Positions 1 through 10,355 of a stretch of DNA of 64,000 nucleotides are shown piece after piece; within the stretch, counting starts at the first letter, position 1, and each line of letters starts with the position of its first letter. Source of the stretch: Candidatus Methanorudis spinitermitis (GTDB lineage Archaea > Methanobacteriota > Methanobacteria > Methanobacteriales > Methanobacteriaceae); the NCBI GenBank assembly GCA_031286225.1, contig JAITUQ010000039.1, positions 20,709 through 84,708 of the forward strand, read 5' to 3'. A model generated the notes under the pieces. That model was not told the origin of the DNA. It saw only the letters and a program-made list of their open reading frames with translations, and did no database searches. Made by a program: the position numbers and the translations under genes.

Positions 1-168
1 AATGTCATGCCTGTCGGTGGAACGATTTTAAAGTATTGGAGTAAAGTTATATTAGAACTTAAAAAATCAGATATTGTTGGTCAAAGAATAGCTACTTTAA
101 AAAGGCATAGAAGCATGCCTGAAGGAAAAAGCACTAAATTTTTCATTACAGGTAATGGTATTAAATAA
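1..168 (+). CDS. radB: DNA repair and recombination protein RadB, C-terminal end (partial)
   Basis: The frame is open from the first base and ends in TAA at 166-168, giving the last 55 residues of a protein whose start lies outside the window. The segment PVGGTILKYWSKVILEL followed by KRHRSMPEGKS matches the C-terminal end of archaeal RadB, the RadA/RecA paralogue that assists homologous recombination. In that family this part follows the ATPase core and carries the conserved Gly-Gly and the His-Arg-Ser-x-Pro-Glu-Gly stretch. No P-loop can be seen because the N-terminal part is missing. The assignment rests on motif recall from a short piece. Confidence 0.8.
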   Translation, partial: NVMPVGGTILKYWSKVILELKKSDIVGQRIATLKRHRSMPEGKSTKFFITGNGIK

Positions 169-1328
169 TAAGCATACTCATTTACAATTTTTCATTATTA
201 TAATCTAATATTCAGTTTTAAATACTTTCTCCAGAAATACTAACTTTTCTGTCTTTTTTTTAACTTTTTAGATTTTTTAAGATTTTTTCTGATTTTATCC
301 GTATTTTGATAAATTTTCACAAAAAAATAGGCAAATTTATAATCTTGATAAATAAATCATCATTTAAAACAAATACTTTTATATTTATCCTATAAAATAC
401 TATGTTTCTTCAATATAAAATTTTTTCATACTTGTTTTCGAGATTAAACGGAATAAATTTAATTGTCTTAATAGATGTTGTTTTTATTTGAGAAAAGTTT
501 ATATAATTGCATTATATAATAGGAATATGCCTGATTATACTTATTACACTCTAAGATTATACATAATTGATAATAATTGTACTATTCAATGAATAATCTT
601 ATTGTATATAATTTTTTAATAGACTATCTATTGTATCTTTAAATATATATGTACTTTTCTTATAATTAGGCAAACATGTGCTTTTGTAAAATGATAAATA
701 TATAATGAAACATCAATTACTCGAAACTCAGATAGAGATGTTATAACCATAAGGAAGTAATGAAAAATACAATGTTGTTAAATCTGATAATAAGATAATG
801 TTAGCAGAGTATAGTGGTTGATAAGGTATGCTTATAGCTTTATTTAAAGAATTTTTTAAGGTATGTTAATTATAAAAATTCCTCTCTCGAACTATAATTA
901 TTGATGCTTTAAACTTCTTGTGAAAAGCTTTTAGGTCATTTTATCAGCGACATCTTTAGTGGTAGCTTTATTTAAAGAATTTTTTAAGGTATGTTAATTA
1001 TAAAAATTCCTCTCTCGAACTATAATTATTGATGCTTTAAACTTCTTGTGAAAAGCTTTTAGGTCATTTTATTAGTGGGTATCATTAGTGATAGCTATAT
1101 TTTATTTTTAATTTCACTTTTTTTTTAATTTTTTTTTAAATGATTAGCTTTATTAACAACTTTTAATAAAATTCTAATAGAATTAATTATTATACTATTT
1201 TGTTAACAGAATGTGTTTGAATAAAAATAATTATTTAAAACCAATGCTTTTCAATTGGGCTTTTTTAATTAAATAATTTATTTTCAATCAATAATGTTAA
1301 TTTTCCATTGATAAATATATGTGATATA
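169..1328. other. Long intergenic region with a tandem duplication and a possible gene relic
   Basis: About 1.2 kb without a credible gene. It holds the 128-bp tandem duplication at 835-1090. It also has a short open stretch at 753-821 that ends in TGA and reads like a protein C-terminus (NVVKSDNKIMLAEYSG), but it has no start or upstream continuation. I treat that as a possible decayed gene end, not a CDS. The rest is low-complexity A/T. Confidence 0.5.
835..1090. repeat. Tandem duplication, 128-bp period
   Basis: Bases 835-944 recur at 963-1072 with, by eye, no mismatch over 110 bp. After that the copies diverge but remain similar, and traces of a third start follow (TAGCTATATTTTA near 1086). 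The unit contains CCTCTCTCGAACTATAATT and a palindromic AAAAGCTTTT. Neither copy encodes a protein longer than a few residues. Function is unknown; the near-identity points to a recent duplication or to conservation as a non-coding element. Confidence 0.85.
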
Positions 1329-2480
1329 ATGATCCTCCCTAAAAAATTCGCTAAATCTTCAAAAATACCTCCCAAAGGATTTAAAACAGCTAATGAGTTT
1401 TTTGAATATGTTTTTAATGATAAAAAAATGATTTGGATGGGTCAAAATACTAATCATCTTCATGAAAAAAATGAAATAATGGATGCTATGGTAAGTTGCC
1501 TTCAAAGTAAAGAGTACTGTAAATATCCTCCTCCAGAAGGATTTCCAGAACTTAAAAGATTAATTCTTCAAGATTTAAACCTTGAAAGTTTTGATGTTTT
1601 AATAACAGCTGGAGGAACAGAATCTTTGTATCTTTGTATCAGTAATATTTTAAAACCTGATGATAATATTATAACCTGTGATCCTGGATATTTAATCATT
1701 GATGATTTTGCAGGTAGATTTTCAAATGAGGTAATATCAGTTCCAATCTATAGTAGTGAAAATGATTATAAACTAACTCCAGATCTTGTAAAGGAACATA
1801 TGAATGAAAACACAAAAATCATTGTTTTAATTGATCCTTTAAATCCATTAGGATCAAGTTATACTGAAGAAGAAATGAAAGAGTTCGCAAAAATAGCTAC
1901 TGAAAATAATATATATCTTTTACATGATATAACTTATAGAGACTTTGCACAAAATCATTTTTTAGCTGCAAAATATGCTCCTAATCATTCAATAACAATT
2001 TACAGCTTTTCAAAGGTTTTTGGAATGGCTGGAATGAGAATTGGTTCAATCATTGGAACATCCAAAATAATCAATTCTGTGAGGACTGTTCTTATTAATG
2101 ATTTAGGAACCAATGTAATATCTCAAGTAGGAGCTATATCTGCTTTAAAATCAAAAAAAGATTGGATTGAAAATGTCACAACAACTACTAGAAACAATCA
2201 AAAAATAATTAAAGAAGCTATTGATGAAATTAAAGGAGTATTTATTCCTGTTTATCCTTCTAGTAGTAATATGTTAGCTATTGACCTTCAAGGAACTGGT
2301 ATTGATCCTAAAGACATGGCAAAACATCTTCTTGAGAAAAAAATATTTACAAGACAAGGTGCTTATACAAGCAAAAGGTTTGGAGATAATTACTTAAGAG
2401 TAAGTTTTTCAATTCCAGAATATCAGGTTGAAATCTTTGTCGATGAATTTAAGAAGGCTGTTGAGTTTTTAAGAGAATAA
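1329..2480 (+). CDS. Pyridoxal-phosphate aminotransferase, class I/II
   Basis: A 383-residue fold-type I aminotransferase. The motif [14 protein letters not shown] contains the Schiff-base lysine (about residue 229), followed by the conserved Gly-Met-Arg that helps bind PLP phosphate. [10 protein letters not shown] near residue 97 is the phosphate-binding turn, and [10 protein letters not shown] replaces the usual Asn-Pro-x-Gly. The C-terminal LRVSFS carries the substrate-carboxylate arginine. I chose the ATG at 1329, which has GTGAT three bases upstream, over an in-frame TTG at 1308. The amino-acid substrate cannot be told from sequence. The gene stands alone with long spacers on both sides. 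Confidence 0.88.
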   Translation: MILPKKFAKSSKIPPKGFKTANEFFEYVFNDKKMIWMGQNTNHLHEKNEIMDAMVSCLQSKEYCKYPPPEGFPELKRLILQDLNLESFDVLITAGGTESLYLCISNILKPDDNIITCDPGYLIIDDFAGRFSNEVISVPIYSSENDYKLTPDLVKEHMNENTKIIVLIDPLNPLGSSYTEEEMKEFAKIATENNIYLLHDITYRDFAQNHFLAAKYAPNHSITIYSFSKVFGMAGMRIGSIIGTSKIINSVRTVLINDLGTNVISQVGAISALKSKKDWIENVTTTTRNNQKIIKEAIDEIKGVFIPVYPSSSNMLAIDLQGTGIDPKDMAKHLLEKKIFTRQGAYTSKRFGDNYLRVSFSIPEYQVEIFVDEFKKAVEFLRE

Positions 2481-3382
2481 ATTAAATAAATATTCCTATT
2501 TAAGCTTATAGCTAATATTTTTTCTTATTTTGTTTTAAATTAAATTATTTTAAATTAAATTTTTTTATTTTAGATTATTTTATTTTAAAATTAGTTATTT
2601 TTTTATTTTCCTTTATTTTCAATATAAATATTTTTTCAATAGTTATTAATTATTATAAGTTTCTATTGGCAATATTTTAGCTTAATAATCTATCATATGT
2701 CTTTATTTTTTCTTTATCATATACAATCATTTTTTTTTATTTATTTATTTTTTATGATAAAGATTTTTGAGAATTTATAATATAGCTAATGATAATATTA
2801 ACTAAATTATAATGATAATCATCTTATGTTAATTTTAATAATTTTAAAGATATTTTTAATTAATTTAGTAAAAATACTCAATTTAAAAAATAATCTCAAA
2901 CTAAAAGTTTATAAGCTTTAAAAACTAAGTAATAACGTTATTTAATATTCTTAAGTACAAAAATCTAATATTGAATTTTAAACTAATTAACATATTTTTC
3001 TATATGTAAAATTGGTAAATATTTATCATTCAATTATCTGGTTAAAATAGCTATAATCATCTGGCAAATAGCTATAGCCTTCTGATTAATAGCTATAGTT
3101 TAATAAAAATCTGAAAATTTGTTTTTTTCACAATAGACAAATTCACACTTAAGAAATTGAATAAAAAAAATTTATATTTATTAGAATTTAAATAATTTAT
3201 AAGTAAATTAAATATTTTTATTAGATTTAAATATTTTAGATTAGATTAAATATTTAGCAATAATTTATCAGCTAATGTATTTAATAAAGATTTATATGGA
3301 AACTGAATATTTAATAGTTATAATATGAATTAGATATTCATATCCTTTAATTACTAGGTAATTGATTAATAAAGAGGATATA
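2481..3382. other. Intergenic region, AT-rich
   Basis: About 900 bp of low-complexity A/T sequence between the aminotransferase and the secreted beta-helix protein. I see no gene. It contains the small TAGCTA-bearing tandem repeat at 3037-3101. Confidence 0.5.
3037..3101. repeat. Three short tandem repeats centred on AATAGCTATA
   Basis: Three units beginning TCTGGTTAAAATAGCTATA, TCTGGCAAATAGCTATAG and TCTGATTAATAGCTATAG start at 3037, 3060 and 3081 (periods 23 and 21). Each is built around the palindrome-like core that is over-represented throughout the window. Confidence 0.7.
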
Positions 3383-4495
3383 ATGGATAAAACAAAGAAA
3401 TTGATAATATTTTTCATGTTGCTTTCTTGCTTTTTCATAATTATCAGCTCTGCATCATCAGCTGATTTTAGTGTAAAAGATAAAACAACGCATAAGGATA
3501 TTACAAATTGGATGAAAACTGCGAAAAAAGGTGAAAATCTAATTTTCACTGGTTCAGAATATAATTTGACGGATTCTATTATTATAGACAAAACTATTAA
3601 TGTTAAAAGTACTAAAAATACAAAAATTTCTTTTAACAAAAATAAACCTATGTTTTATATAATAGCTAGTGGTGTTACATTTTCTAATCTGACTTTAAAT
3701 CATAATGGTCAGGGAAATAATCAAAGTAAGTTTGCTGTAGTATCTGCTTCAAGAGATACAGTTAAAAAAATAAATTTTAATAGAATTACTATTAATGCAA
3801 AAAATAGCTATGTCTCAGGTATTGATGTTCCACTTTGGAATGGAAGTGTTTCTAACTCTAAAATTAATATCAAAGGTTTTTGGGGTTGTGGTGTAAGTTC
3901 TGAGCAATGGAATGGTAATATTGTAAATAGCCATATAGTTACTTCTGGTAAACGTTCAGTAGCTATTAGTTCAATTTATTGGTTTGGTAAAGTATCTGGT
4001 TCAAAAATTTATAATAATGCTCTTTTTGATGTTGGAGGAGTTCCAACAGGTGTTATTTTTGTATATGGAAAAGGTACTATTTCTAAGTCTCAAATAATAG
4101 TTCCTGATGGCAGAGCACTTAGGTTAGATAAAAATATAAAAGTCACTAGTTGTTCTCTTAAATCTAAAAAAGGATTCGCTAGTCATTATAAGTTCCTTCC
4201 AGATTTATCTATAAATAATAAAAGTATAAAAAGATCAGGGAATACTTATTCTATAAAAGTGACTAATAATTATTATGGATTTTCTAATGTATGTTACTTA
4301 GGAATTAAAGTTGGTAACTATGTTAAAACAGTTAAAGTTAAGGCATTAGCCTTTTCTCAGTCTACGACTGTTAAAGTGACATTACCTTCTAAATATATAA
4401 GTAAAAGTTATACTAAAACTGTTAAAGTAGATTATTACAACAAAGTTAAAGAAGAAACTAAAAATAATAATATTTTTAAGTTTACTTATTGTTAA
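3383..4495 (+). CDS. Secreted adhesin-like protein, right-handed beta-helix
   Basis: A 370-residue exported protein. The N-terminus has a Lys-rich start, a hydrophobic run and a Ser-Ala-Ser-Ser-Ala cleavage region (about residues 1-27), i.e. a Sec signal peptide. The middle (about 60-260) consists of short beta-strand repeats with Asn/Ser ladders typical of parallel beta-helix surface proteins. The last ~100 residues (DLSINNK to FKFTYC) look like a CARDB/Ig-like domain found at the end of many Methanobrevibacter adhesin-like proteins. I start at ATG 3383 because AGAGGA lies at 3373-3378; a longer TTG start at 3362 has no such site. No membrane or wall anchor is visible. The ligand is unknown. 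Confidence 0.75.
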   Translation: MDKTKKLIIFFMLLSCFFIIISSASSADFSVKDKTTHKDITNWMKTAKKGENLIFTGSEYNLTDSIIIDKTINVKSTKNTKISFNKNKPMFYIIASGVTFSNLTLNHNGQGNNQSKFAVVSASRDTVKKINFNRITINAKNSYVSGIDVPLWNGSVSNSKINIKGFWGCGVSSEQWNGNIVNSHIVTSGKRSVAISSIYWFGKVSGSKIYNNALFDVGGVPTGVIFVYGKGTISKSQIIVPDGRALRLDKNIKVTSCSLKSKKGFASHYKFLPDLSINNKSIKRSGNTYSIKVTNNYYGFSNVCYLGIKVGNYVKTVKVKALAFSQSTTVKVTLPSKYISKSYTKTVKVDYYNKVKEETKNNNIFKFTYC

Positions 4496-4862
<367 letters not shown>

Positions 4863-6668
4863 CTATTTATCTTTTAAATAGTAATATTCTCCTTCTTCTT
4901 TCTGCTCTCTATCCAAATAGCTATTTAACTTGTTTACTCTTGGTCTTTTTGTTTCTTTATCCCTTCTAAATGTTATGTTGAGATCTTTTAAGAATTTGTT
5001 CATAGACGTTCTTAAATCAGTTGGCTTAGTAGCTATTCCATTTAAACCAGAGTCTCCATAGAAAACCATAGCTCTGTCAGATACATAATCAATAAATACA
5101 ATATCATGGTCTATGATAAGTGAAGCTGCATTTTTACTTTCAATTATTTTCCTAATAGCACTTCCTGCTATTAATCTTTGCTCAACATCTAAAAATGCAG
5201 TTGGCTCATCTAAAAGGTATATTTCGGCTTCTTTTGAAAGAGTAGTAGCTATTGCTAATCTTTGAAGTTCTCCACCACTTAATTCATTAACTTCTTTATC
5301 TAATAGCTCCTCTAAAGAAAATGGTTTCATAATTTCGCTTTTGAAAATATTTGACCCATAGCTAGGTGCATTAGTGTAAAGGAAGTCTTCAACTCTTCCA
5401 TCAAAATTTGAAACAATGTATTGTGGTTTATAAGCAATTGTAACCTTTTCTTCAATTTCTCCATTATCTGGCTTTTCTACTTCAGCTAATATCTTTGCAA
5501 AGGTAGTTTTTCCTATACCATTTGAACCAAAAGCTGTTACAATTTCGCTGTGAAATATTTCTCCAGCTTCTACTTCAAGTGAAAATCCTTCATATGATTT
5601 TCCTAAATTTGTGTATGAACTAATAGCTTCTCCTTCATCTTCCTTTGTTGGTGGGCGAACAATAAATTCAATAGCTTGTTTTCTGATTCTTATATTTTCT
5701 TCTTTTAAGAAACCATTAATATAAGCATTTATTCCTACTCTAACTCCTTTCATTTGAGATACTACACCATAAGCACCTGAACGACCATAAAGTATATGGA
5801 CATAATCTGAAATTGCATCTAAAGTAGCTAAATCATGTTCTATTACCATTACAGATTTTCCACTTTCAGCTAATGATCTAATTACCTTAACAGCATTTAA
5901 TCTTTGTCTTACATCTAACCAAGATGTTGGTTCATCAAAATAATAAAAATTTCCATCTTTAAGGACAGTTGCAGCTATAGCTACTCTTTGAAGCTCTCCT
6001 CCACTGAGATTAGCTATTTCACGTGATAAGATATTTTTTAAATCAAGTGTTTCTAAGATTTCATCAAATTTCCCTCTTTCATCAACACCATTTAAAAGAG
6101 TTTCTACATTTCCTTTAACGAACTTGGGTAGCTGATCAACCATTTGTGGTTTGTGAATAACTTTTGATTTCCCATAAGATAAATTTTTGAAGTATTTTTG
6201 CATTTGTGATCCTTTAAAGTGATTGATGACATCTTCCCACTTTTCTTCATTAGCTATTTCCTTATCATTTCTGTATTTTTCCCAATTACCTAAGTTTGGT
6301 ATTAACTCTCCTGAAAGGATTCTTATTATTGTAGATTTCCCAATACCATTTGGTCCAAGTATTCCTACTACAGAACCATCACTTAGATTGGGAAGATGAA
6401 ATAATTCAAACATATTTTGCCCATATCTATGAATTGGTTCTTCAAGAGCTTCTGGAATATTGATAACACTTATTGCATCAAATGGGCATCGATTAGTACA
6501 AATTCCACAACCAGAACATAATTCTTCAGATATTAATGGTCTTTTTGATTTTTCATCAATAACTATGGTATCTTCGTCCATTCGAACTCCAGGACAATAT
6601 TCAATACACATATATTTGCATTTTTTTGGCTGGCAGCGATCATGATCTAATATGGAAATCCTACTCAA
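4863..6668 (-). CDS. ABCE1/Rli1 ribosome recycling ATPase
   Basis: A 601-residue iron-sulfur ABC ATPase that splits ribosomes after termination. The N-terminus has two [4Fe-4S] motifs: [15 protein letters not shown] near residues 12-26 and [12 protein letters not shown] near 51-62. Two nucleotide-binding domains follow. Walker A motifs are GPNGIGKST (about 104) and GSNGIGKTT (about 382), and signatures are [12 protein letters not shown] (about 217) and [12 protein letters not shown] (about 461). Walker B motifs [10 protein letters not shown] and [10 protein letters not shown] are also present. Length and order match the near-universal archaeal/eukaryotic family. It is monocistronic, diverging from pth2. 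Confidence 0.97.
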   Translation of the reverse strand: MSRISILDHDRCQPKKCKYMCIEYCPGVRMDEDTIVIDEKSKRPLISEELCSGCGICTNRCPFDAISVINIPEALEEPIHRYGQNMFELFHLPNLSDGSVVGILGPNGIGKSTIIRILSGELIPNLGNWEKYRNDKEIANEEKWEDVINHFKGSQMQKYFKNLSYGKSKVIHKPQMVDQLPKFVKGNVETLLNGVDERGKFDEILETLDLKNILSREIANLSGGELQRVAIAATVLKDGNFYYFDEPTSWLDVRQRLNAVKVIRSLAESGKSVMVIEHDLATLDAISDYVHILYGRSGAYGVVSQMKGVRVGINAYINGFLKEENIRIRKQAIEFIVRPPTKEDEGEAISSYTNLGKSYEGFSLEVEAGEIFHSEIVTAFGSNGIGKTTFAKILAEVEKPDNGEIEEKVTIAYKPQYIVSNFDGRVEDFLYTNAPSYGSNIFKSEIMKPFSLEELLDKEVNELSGGELQRLAIATTLSKEAEIYLLDEPTAFLDVEQRLIAGSAIRKIIESKNAASLIIDHDIVFIDYVSDRAMVFYGDSGLNGIATKPTDLRTSMNKFLKDLNITFRRDKETKRPRVNKLNSYLDREQKEEGEYYYLKDK

Positions 6669-6899
6669 TTTATCACCTATTTAATTAAAAATTCCTTAAT
6701 TGTTAGTATTTATCTTATTTCTAATTATCCTATTTTTATTAAAAATAATATTATAAATTAATATTAAACTATATTAAATATATAGAAAATTTTTCTGTTC
6801 TTTTAATATTTTCTTTATTTCATTTTAATTATTTTTTTTCATTGAATTTTATAAATTCATTTTAAATAATTTAATATTTAATATAATAATGGTGCAATA

Positions 6900-7241
6900 A
6901 TGAAACAAGTAATTGTAGTACGTAATGATCTTAAAATGTCTAAAGGAAAAATAGCTGCTCAATGTTGTCACGGTTGTTTAGGGGCATTTAAAAGATCTGA
7001 CTCTAATAAAATTAAAAAATGGGAAGAAGAAGGAGAAAAAAAAGTTATTGTTAAAGTGAATAGCTTAGAAGAACTTTTCCAAATAAAAGAAATAGCTAAA
7101 AAAAATAATCTTAGTAATTATATGGTAAAAGATGCTGGAAGAACTGAGTTACCTGCAGGAAGTATAACTTGTTTAGCTATAGGCCCTGATGAAGATAAAA
7201 TTATTGATAAAGTGACTCAGGATTTAAAATTGCTTAGCTAA
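6900..7241 (+). CDS. pth2: Peptidyl-tRNA hydrolase, archaeal/eukaryotic type
   Basis: A 113-residue Pth2 enzyme that releases tRNA from prematurely dissociated peptidyl-tRNA in the cytosol. It has the family motifs KGKIAAQCCHG near residues 15-25 (catalytic Lys and His region) and DAGRTELPAGSITCLAIGP near 78-96. Length is normal for the family. GGTGCA lies just upstream of the ATG. It stands alone, with 231 bp to abce1 on the other strand. Confidence 0.96.
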   Translation: MKQVIVVRNDLKMSKGKIAAQCCHGCLGAFKRSDSNKIKKWEEEGEKKVIVKVNSLEELFQIKEIAKKNNLSNYMVKDAGRTELPAGSITCLAIGPDEDKIIDKVTQDLKLLS

Positions 7242-7477
7242 TTTATCATTTTAATTAGTAGCTATTTCAATTTAAATAATACTTATAATTTTTAAATCAG
7301 CAAACTTTTTAAAATTTCAAAATCATAATTTTCAATCTCAAGATTTTTTTTAATCTTAAAAACATTTTCATATAATAATTGAATTTATTATATCCCTAAA
7401 TTATAAAAAAAATATTTAATAAATAGATATGGGAATATAGTATTAATTACTAAGATAATAAGATAAATTAGGTGTGA

Positions 7478-7948
7478 ATGATAATGAAGATTATTGAAAG
7501 AGAAACTTTCTATATTTGTGGATATGGTGTCGAAACAACTGGTGATAAAAATGTTGAAGACCTTTCCAATCTATACAAAGATTTTTTTGCTAGTGACAAG
7601 GAATCCATTTTACTAGGTTTCTCAGGTAGTAAAAAAGGATATTTTGGATTAATGTGGTACACATCAGGACATGAAAAATATTATTATCTCCTTGGCATTG
7701 AGGTGGATAAAGAGAATGAACTGCCTGAAAGTGCAATACTCAAAACCGTTCCTAAAACTACCTATGCAGTTGCCTATTATCCTCATGATAAAGATGCTGT
7801 TGAAGCATGGACAGAATTTTTCTATACAGATATTTCCAAAGAAGGTTATGCTATCAATGAACAACATAATCTTTACTTTGAGTATTTTTCAGAAAATGTA
7901 GATGGAGATTATGAATTATGGGCTCCAGTAGTGAAATCTGATGAATGA
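7478..7948 (+). CDS. Single-domain GyrI-like small-molecule-binding protein
   Basis: A 156-residue stand-alone GyrI-like (AraC effector-binding) domain with no DNA-binding part. Typical signs are the early beta-strand ERETFYICGYGVET, the middle GIEVDKENELPE, and the end EAWTEFFYT followed by LYFEYF and DYELWAPV. Family members bind amphipathic molecules, and some are hydrolases. A close but broken relative lies at 40682-40928, and three triple-domain relatives lie at 12.5-20.7 kb. GGTG precedes the first ATG (7478); an ATG at 7484 is equally possible. Ligand unknown. Confidence 0.78.
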   Translation: MIMKIIERETFYICGYGVETTGDKNVEDLSNLYKDFFASDKESILLGFSGSKKGYFGLMWYTSGHEKYYYLLGIEVDKENELPESAILKTVPKTTYAVAYYPHDKDAVEAWTEFFYTDISKEGYAINEQHNLYFEYFSENVDGDYELWAPVVKSDE

Positions 7949-8142
7949 AATATCCTTAATAATCAATATCTTCACAAATTGTAATATTTTCATTTTTCCA
8001 ATTATTTTTACTACTTTTGTTCTATTTTTTTATTTTTCAAATTTATTTTAATTAATATATTAAAATTTAAATAATAAATATATAATAATTAAATTATTAT
8101 ATTTATAAAATCATTAATAATTAGCTATTTGGTGATATAATT

Positions 8143-8799
8143 ATTGATTGGGTTGTTAAGATAGGAGGAAGTTTATTTCCACAGAAAGCTATTGAACTGG
8201 TAAATGCATTAAAAGGCACTAATTGTTTAATAATAAATGGTGGAGGAGACTTTGCTAATCTTGTCCGTGAATATGACTGGGAAATAGGATTTTCAAATCA
8301 TATTACTCATGAAGTAGCTATTGATTCAATGGATATTATAGCTAAACTACTTAATGACAAATTTGAATTTACAAAAATTGTATATGACTTAGATGAAGTA
8401 AAAAAAATAGCTAATTTAAATAAAATTCCAATATTAGCTTGTTCAAAAATATTAAAGGATTTAGACCCATTTGAACATTCTTGGAATGTAAGTTCAGATT
8501 CAATAGCTGCATATGTTTCAAACCTTTTAGAAGCAAAACTTTTAATAGCAACAAATGTAGATGGTATATATACCCGAAAACCTACACATGATATGTCAAA
8601 TTTTATCGATGAAATTGATGCTAAAGAACTACTAAATTTTGATGAAACATCGGTTGATTTGATGTTAGCTGAGCTACTCTCTAAATTCGGGTCTAATTGT
8701 TTTGTTGTAAATGGAAACTATCCTGAAAGGGTTCTGTCTATTATTAACAACAATATTGATGCTTATGATTTTCAATACACATATATTCGAGGTGATTAA
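8143..8799 (+). CDS. mfnE: MfnE-type amino-acid-kinase-family protein (methanofuran biosynthesis)
   Basis: An amino-acid-kinase-family protein of about 219 residues. VVKIGGSLFP at the N-terminus is the phosphate-binding loop, IINGGGDFANLVRE is the second Gly-rich loop, and SSDSIAAYVSNLL with ATNVDGIYTR is the nucleotide region. Size and sequence fit MfnE, which phosphorylates 5-(aminomethyl)-3-furanmethanol phosphate on the way to methanofuran. The frame is closed by TAG at 8122 and no ATG, GTG or TTG occurs before the essential VVKIGGSL. The best start is ATT at 8143, six bases after GGTGAT (8131-8136). The first conventional ATG (8329) would delete the P-loop. The Zn-ribbon gene starts at the base after the stop. 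Confidence 0.82.
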   Translation: MDWVVKIGGSLFPQKAIELVNALKGTNCLIINGGGDFANLVREYDWEIGFSNHITHEVAIDSMDIIAKLLNDKFEFTKIVYDLDEVKKIANLNKIPILACSKILKDLDPFEHSWNVSSDSIAAYVSNLLEAKLLIATNVDGIYTRKPTHDMSNFIDEIDAKELLNFDETSVDLMLAELLSKFGSNCFVVNGNYPERVLSIINNNIDAYDFQYTYIRGD

Positions 8800-8961
8800 A
8801 TGAACAAAGTAGAATGTAAGTCTTGTAATCAAGAAATTCCATTAATTGACCCTTATGTAAAATTCACATGTCCTGAATGTGACGAAATCATTGTTAGATG
8901 TGAAAAATGTCGTACTTTTGGTCATACATACACATGTGAATGTGGCTTTGAAGGACCATAA
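8800..8961 (+). CDS. Small archaeal Zn-ribbon protein linked to translation
   Basis: A 53-residue protein with four Cys pairs: CKSC, CPEC, CEKC and CEC, the last in the C-terminal CECGFEGP. This is the layout of the small two-zinc-site archaeal protein (COG2888, HVO_2753-like), predicted to bind RNA and act in translation. Its ATG is directly adjacent to the mfnE stop codon, and GGTGAT at 8791-8796 inside mfnE is its ribosome site. In many archaea this gene sits next to EF-1beta, as here (682 bp upstream of it). Confidence 0.85.
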   Translation: MNKVECKSCNQEIPLIDPYVKFTCPECDEIIVRCEKCRTFGHTYTCECGFEGP

Positions 8962-9643
8962 ATTTTACCTTAAAGCATGATGATTTTAAAAATCATTTAA
9001 TTTTATAATATTCATGTTTAATAGCTATTTTGTGGGATTTTACTGTATTTTTTTGTCTTTGTGTTTATTTGAAATAGCTGTTTTATAAGATTTACATAGT
9101 TTAAATTTTATAGATTAAATTATTATTATCCTGAAGCTAATTTTTTCTCCGTGCACATGAGATAATATTATTAAATTAATTTTTACTATATGAAATATTA
9201 TTATTTTTAAAAATAATTAATAAAAATTGTATATATAAATTAACAATTATTAATAAAAATTAATTTTTAATTCTAAAAATTAAGATATTTTAAAAAAATT
9301 TTACCTTCAAATATAATCATATTTATTAAAAACTTGATATAATTTTTAATAAAATTCAAAATCTATTTTTAATTAACATTTAATTATTAAATCATTGCTT
9401 GATTTATTTGGTATTAATAAATTTATTTATATTAAAATAATAATTGTTTTGAAATAAACCACAAAACATATATGATAATATTACGAATAGCTATGTAAGT
9501 ATTACTAATGACTAAAAAGTAAACTATATGAGAAAATAAAGATGTACAAATTTTTTCACAGAAAGTATATATGCACCACAGTAGTATACTATAATTGAAA
9601 ATAAATAATAAAACAAATACACTAGTTCTATGGAGGAATAATA
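8962..9643. other. Intergenic region upstream of EF-1beta
   Basis: AT-rich spacer with no supported gene. The last ~80 bp carry the probable ef1b promoter. Confidence 0.45.
9564..9573 (+). promoter_or_regulatory. Probable TATA box of ef1b
   Basis: AGTATATATG preceded by GAA, a good archaeal BRE/TATA match, lies 70-80 bp before the ef1b ATG. Transcription would begin near 9595, leaving a leader of roughly 50 nt that includes the GGAGG site. Inferred from sequence only. Confidence 0.4.
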
Positions 9644-9913
9644 ATGGGAGAAGTTGTTGCAACTGTAAAATTAATGCCTGAAGGACCTGATGTTGATTTA
9701 GAGCAAATAAAAGTTAATGTTCAAGATACTGTAAATGAAGATGCTGAATTTCATAAAATTGATGAAGAACCAATAGCTTTTGGTTTAGTTTCCCTAAATG
9801 TCATGTTTATTGTTGATGATGGGGAAGGAGGAACTGAGGTTGTTGAAGAAAAATTAGCTAAAATTCCAGGAGTCAGTTCTATAGAAGTTCTTGATGTTAG
9901 AAGATTAATGTAA
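9644..9913 (+). CDS. ef1b: Elongation factor 1-beta, archaeal
   Basis: An 89-residue archaeal EF-1beta, the nucleotide-exchange factor that recharges EF-1alpha with GTP. The sequence begins MGEVVATVKLMPEGPDVD and ends in a VSSIEVLDVRRLM-type strand. Between them is the conserved PIAFGLVSLNVMFIVDD core (about residues 45-61). Length is standard. GGAGGA at 9632-9637 is followed by ATAATA and ATG. Confidence 0.95.
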   Translation: MGEVVATVKLMPEGPDVDLEQIKVNVQDTVNEDAEFHKIDEEPIAFGLVSLNVMFIVDDGEGGTEVVEEKLAKIPGVSSIEVLDVRRLM

Positions 9914-10355
9914 TTTCCATTTTTAAATGATTATTACATTAAATATTAATTATAAAGAAAATAAATAATAAGATATCGATATTTATTCCATTTAAATATA
10001 ATTAATAAAAAAATAAATTATAAGATATCAACCTTTATTTCATTTAATATAAATTATAAAAGTAAATAATTAAAAATAATCGGATCTTAATGTTTATTTT
10101 ATTAAAATATAAATTACAAATATTATAAACTATTGAATTATAAAAAAATCATAAATATTTTAAATCATTTCATTGGTATGATTAAAAAATTAAAAAAAGT
10201 TTAAATTATTATAATGAATAATTTTTAGAAAATTGTTGTTTTTGGAAAATTTTAATTGTATTTATTAGAAGTTTTTAGAAAATCATTGTAATAATAAATA
10301 ATTGTGAAAATGTAGATTATAATTATAAAATAAATTTGTTTGCAAGTGTGATAGG
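9914..10355. repeat. Intergenic region with degenerate ~55-60 bp tandem repeats
   Basis: Between about 9965 and 10125, three diverged units follow each other. They begin AAGATATCGATATTTATTCC, AAGATATCAACCTTTATTTC and GGATCTTAATGTTTATTTTA, each ending in an AAATATAAATTA-like stretch. The rest is plain A/T. No gene is seen. Confidence 0.5.

Noticed and set aside
753..821. Small protein-coding gene
   Set aside because: The stretch reads like a protein end but lacks a start, a ribosome site and an upstream continuation; kept only as a possible relic in the intergenic entry.
9432..9662. Minus-strand 76-residue frame overlapping the ef1b start
   Set aside because: It covers the ef1b promoter and ribosome site and has no Shine-Dalgarno sequence; its composition is translated A/T filler.
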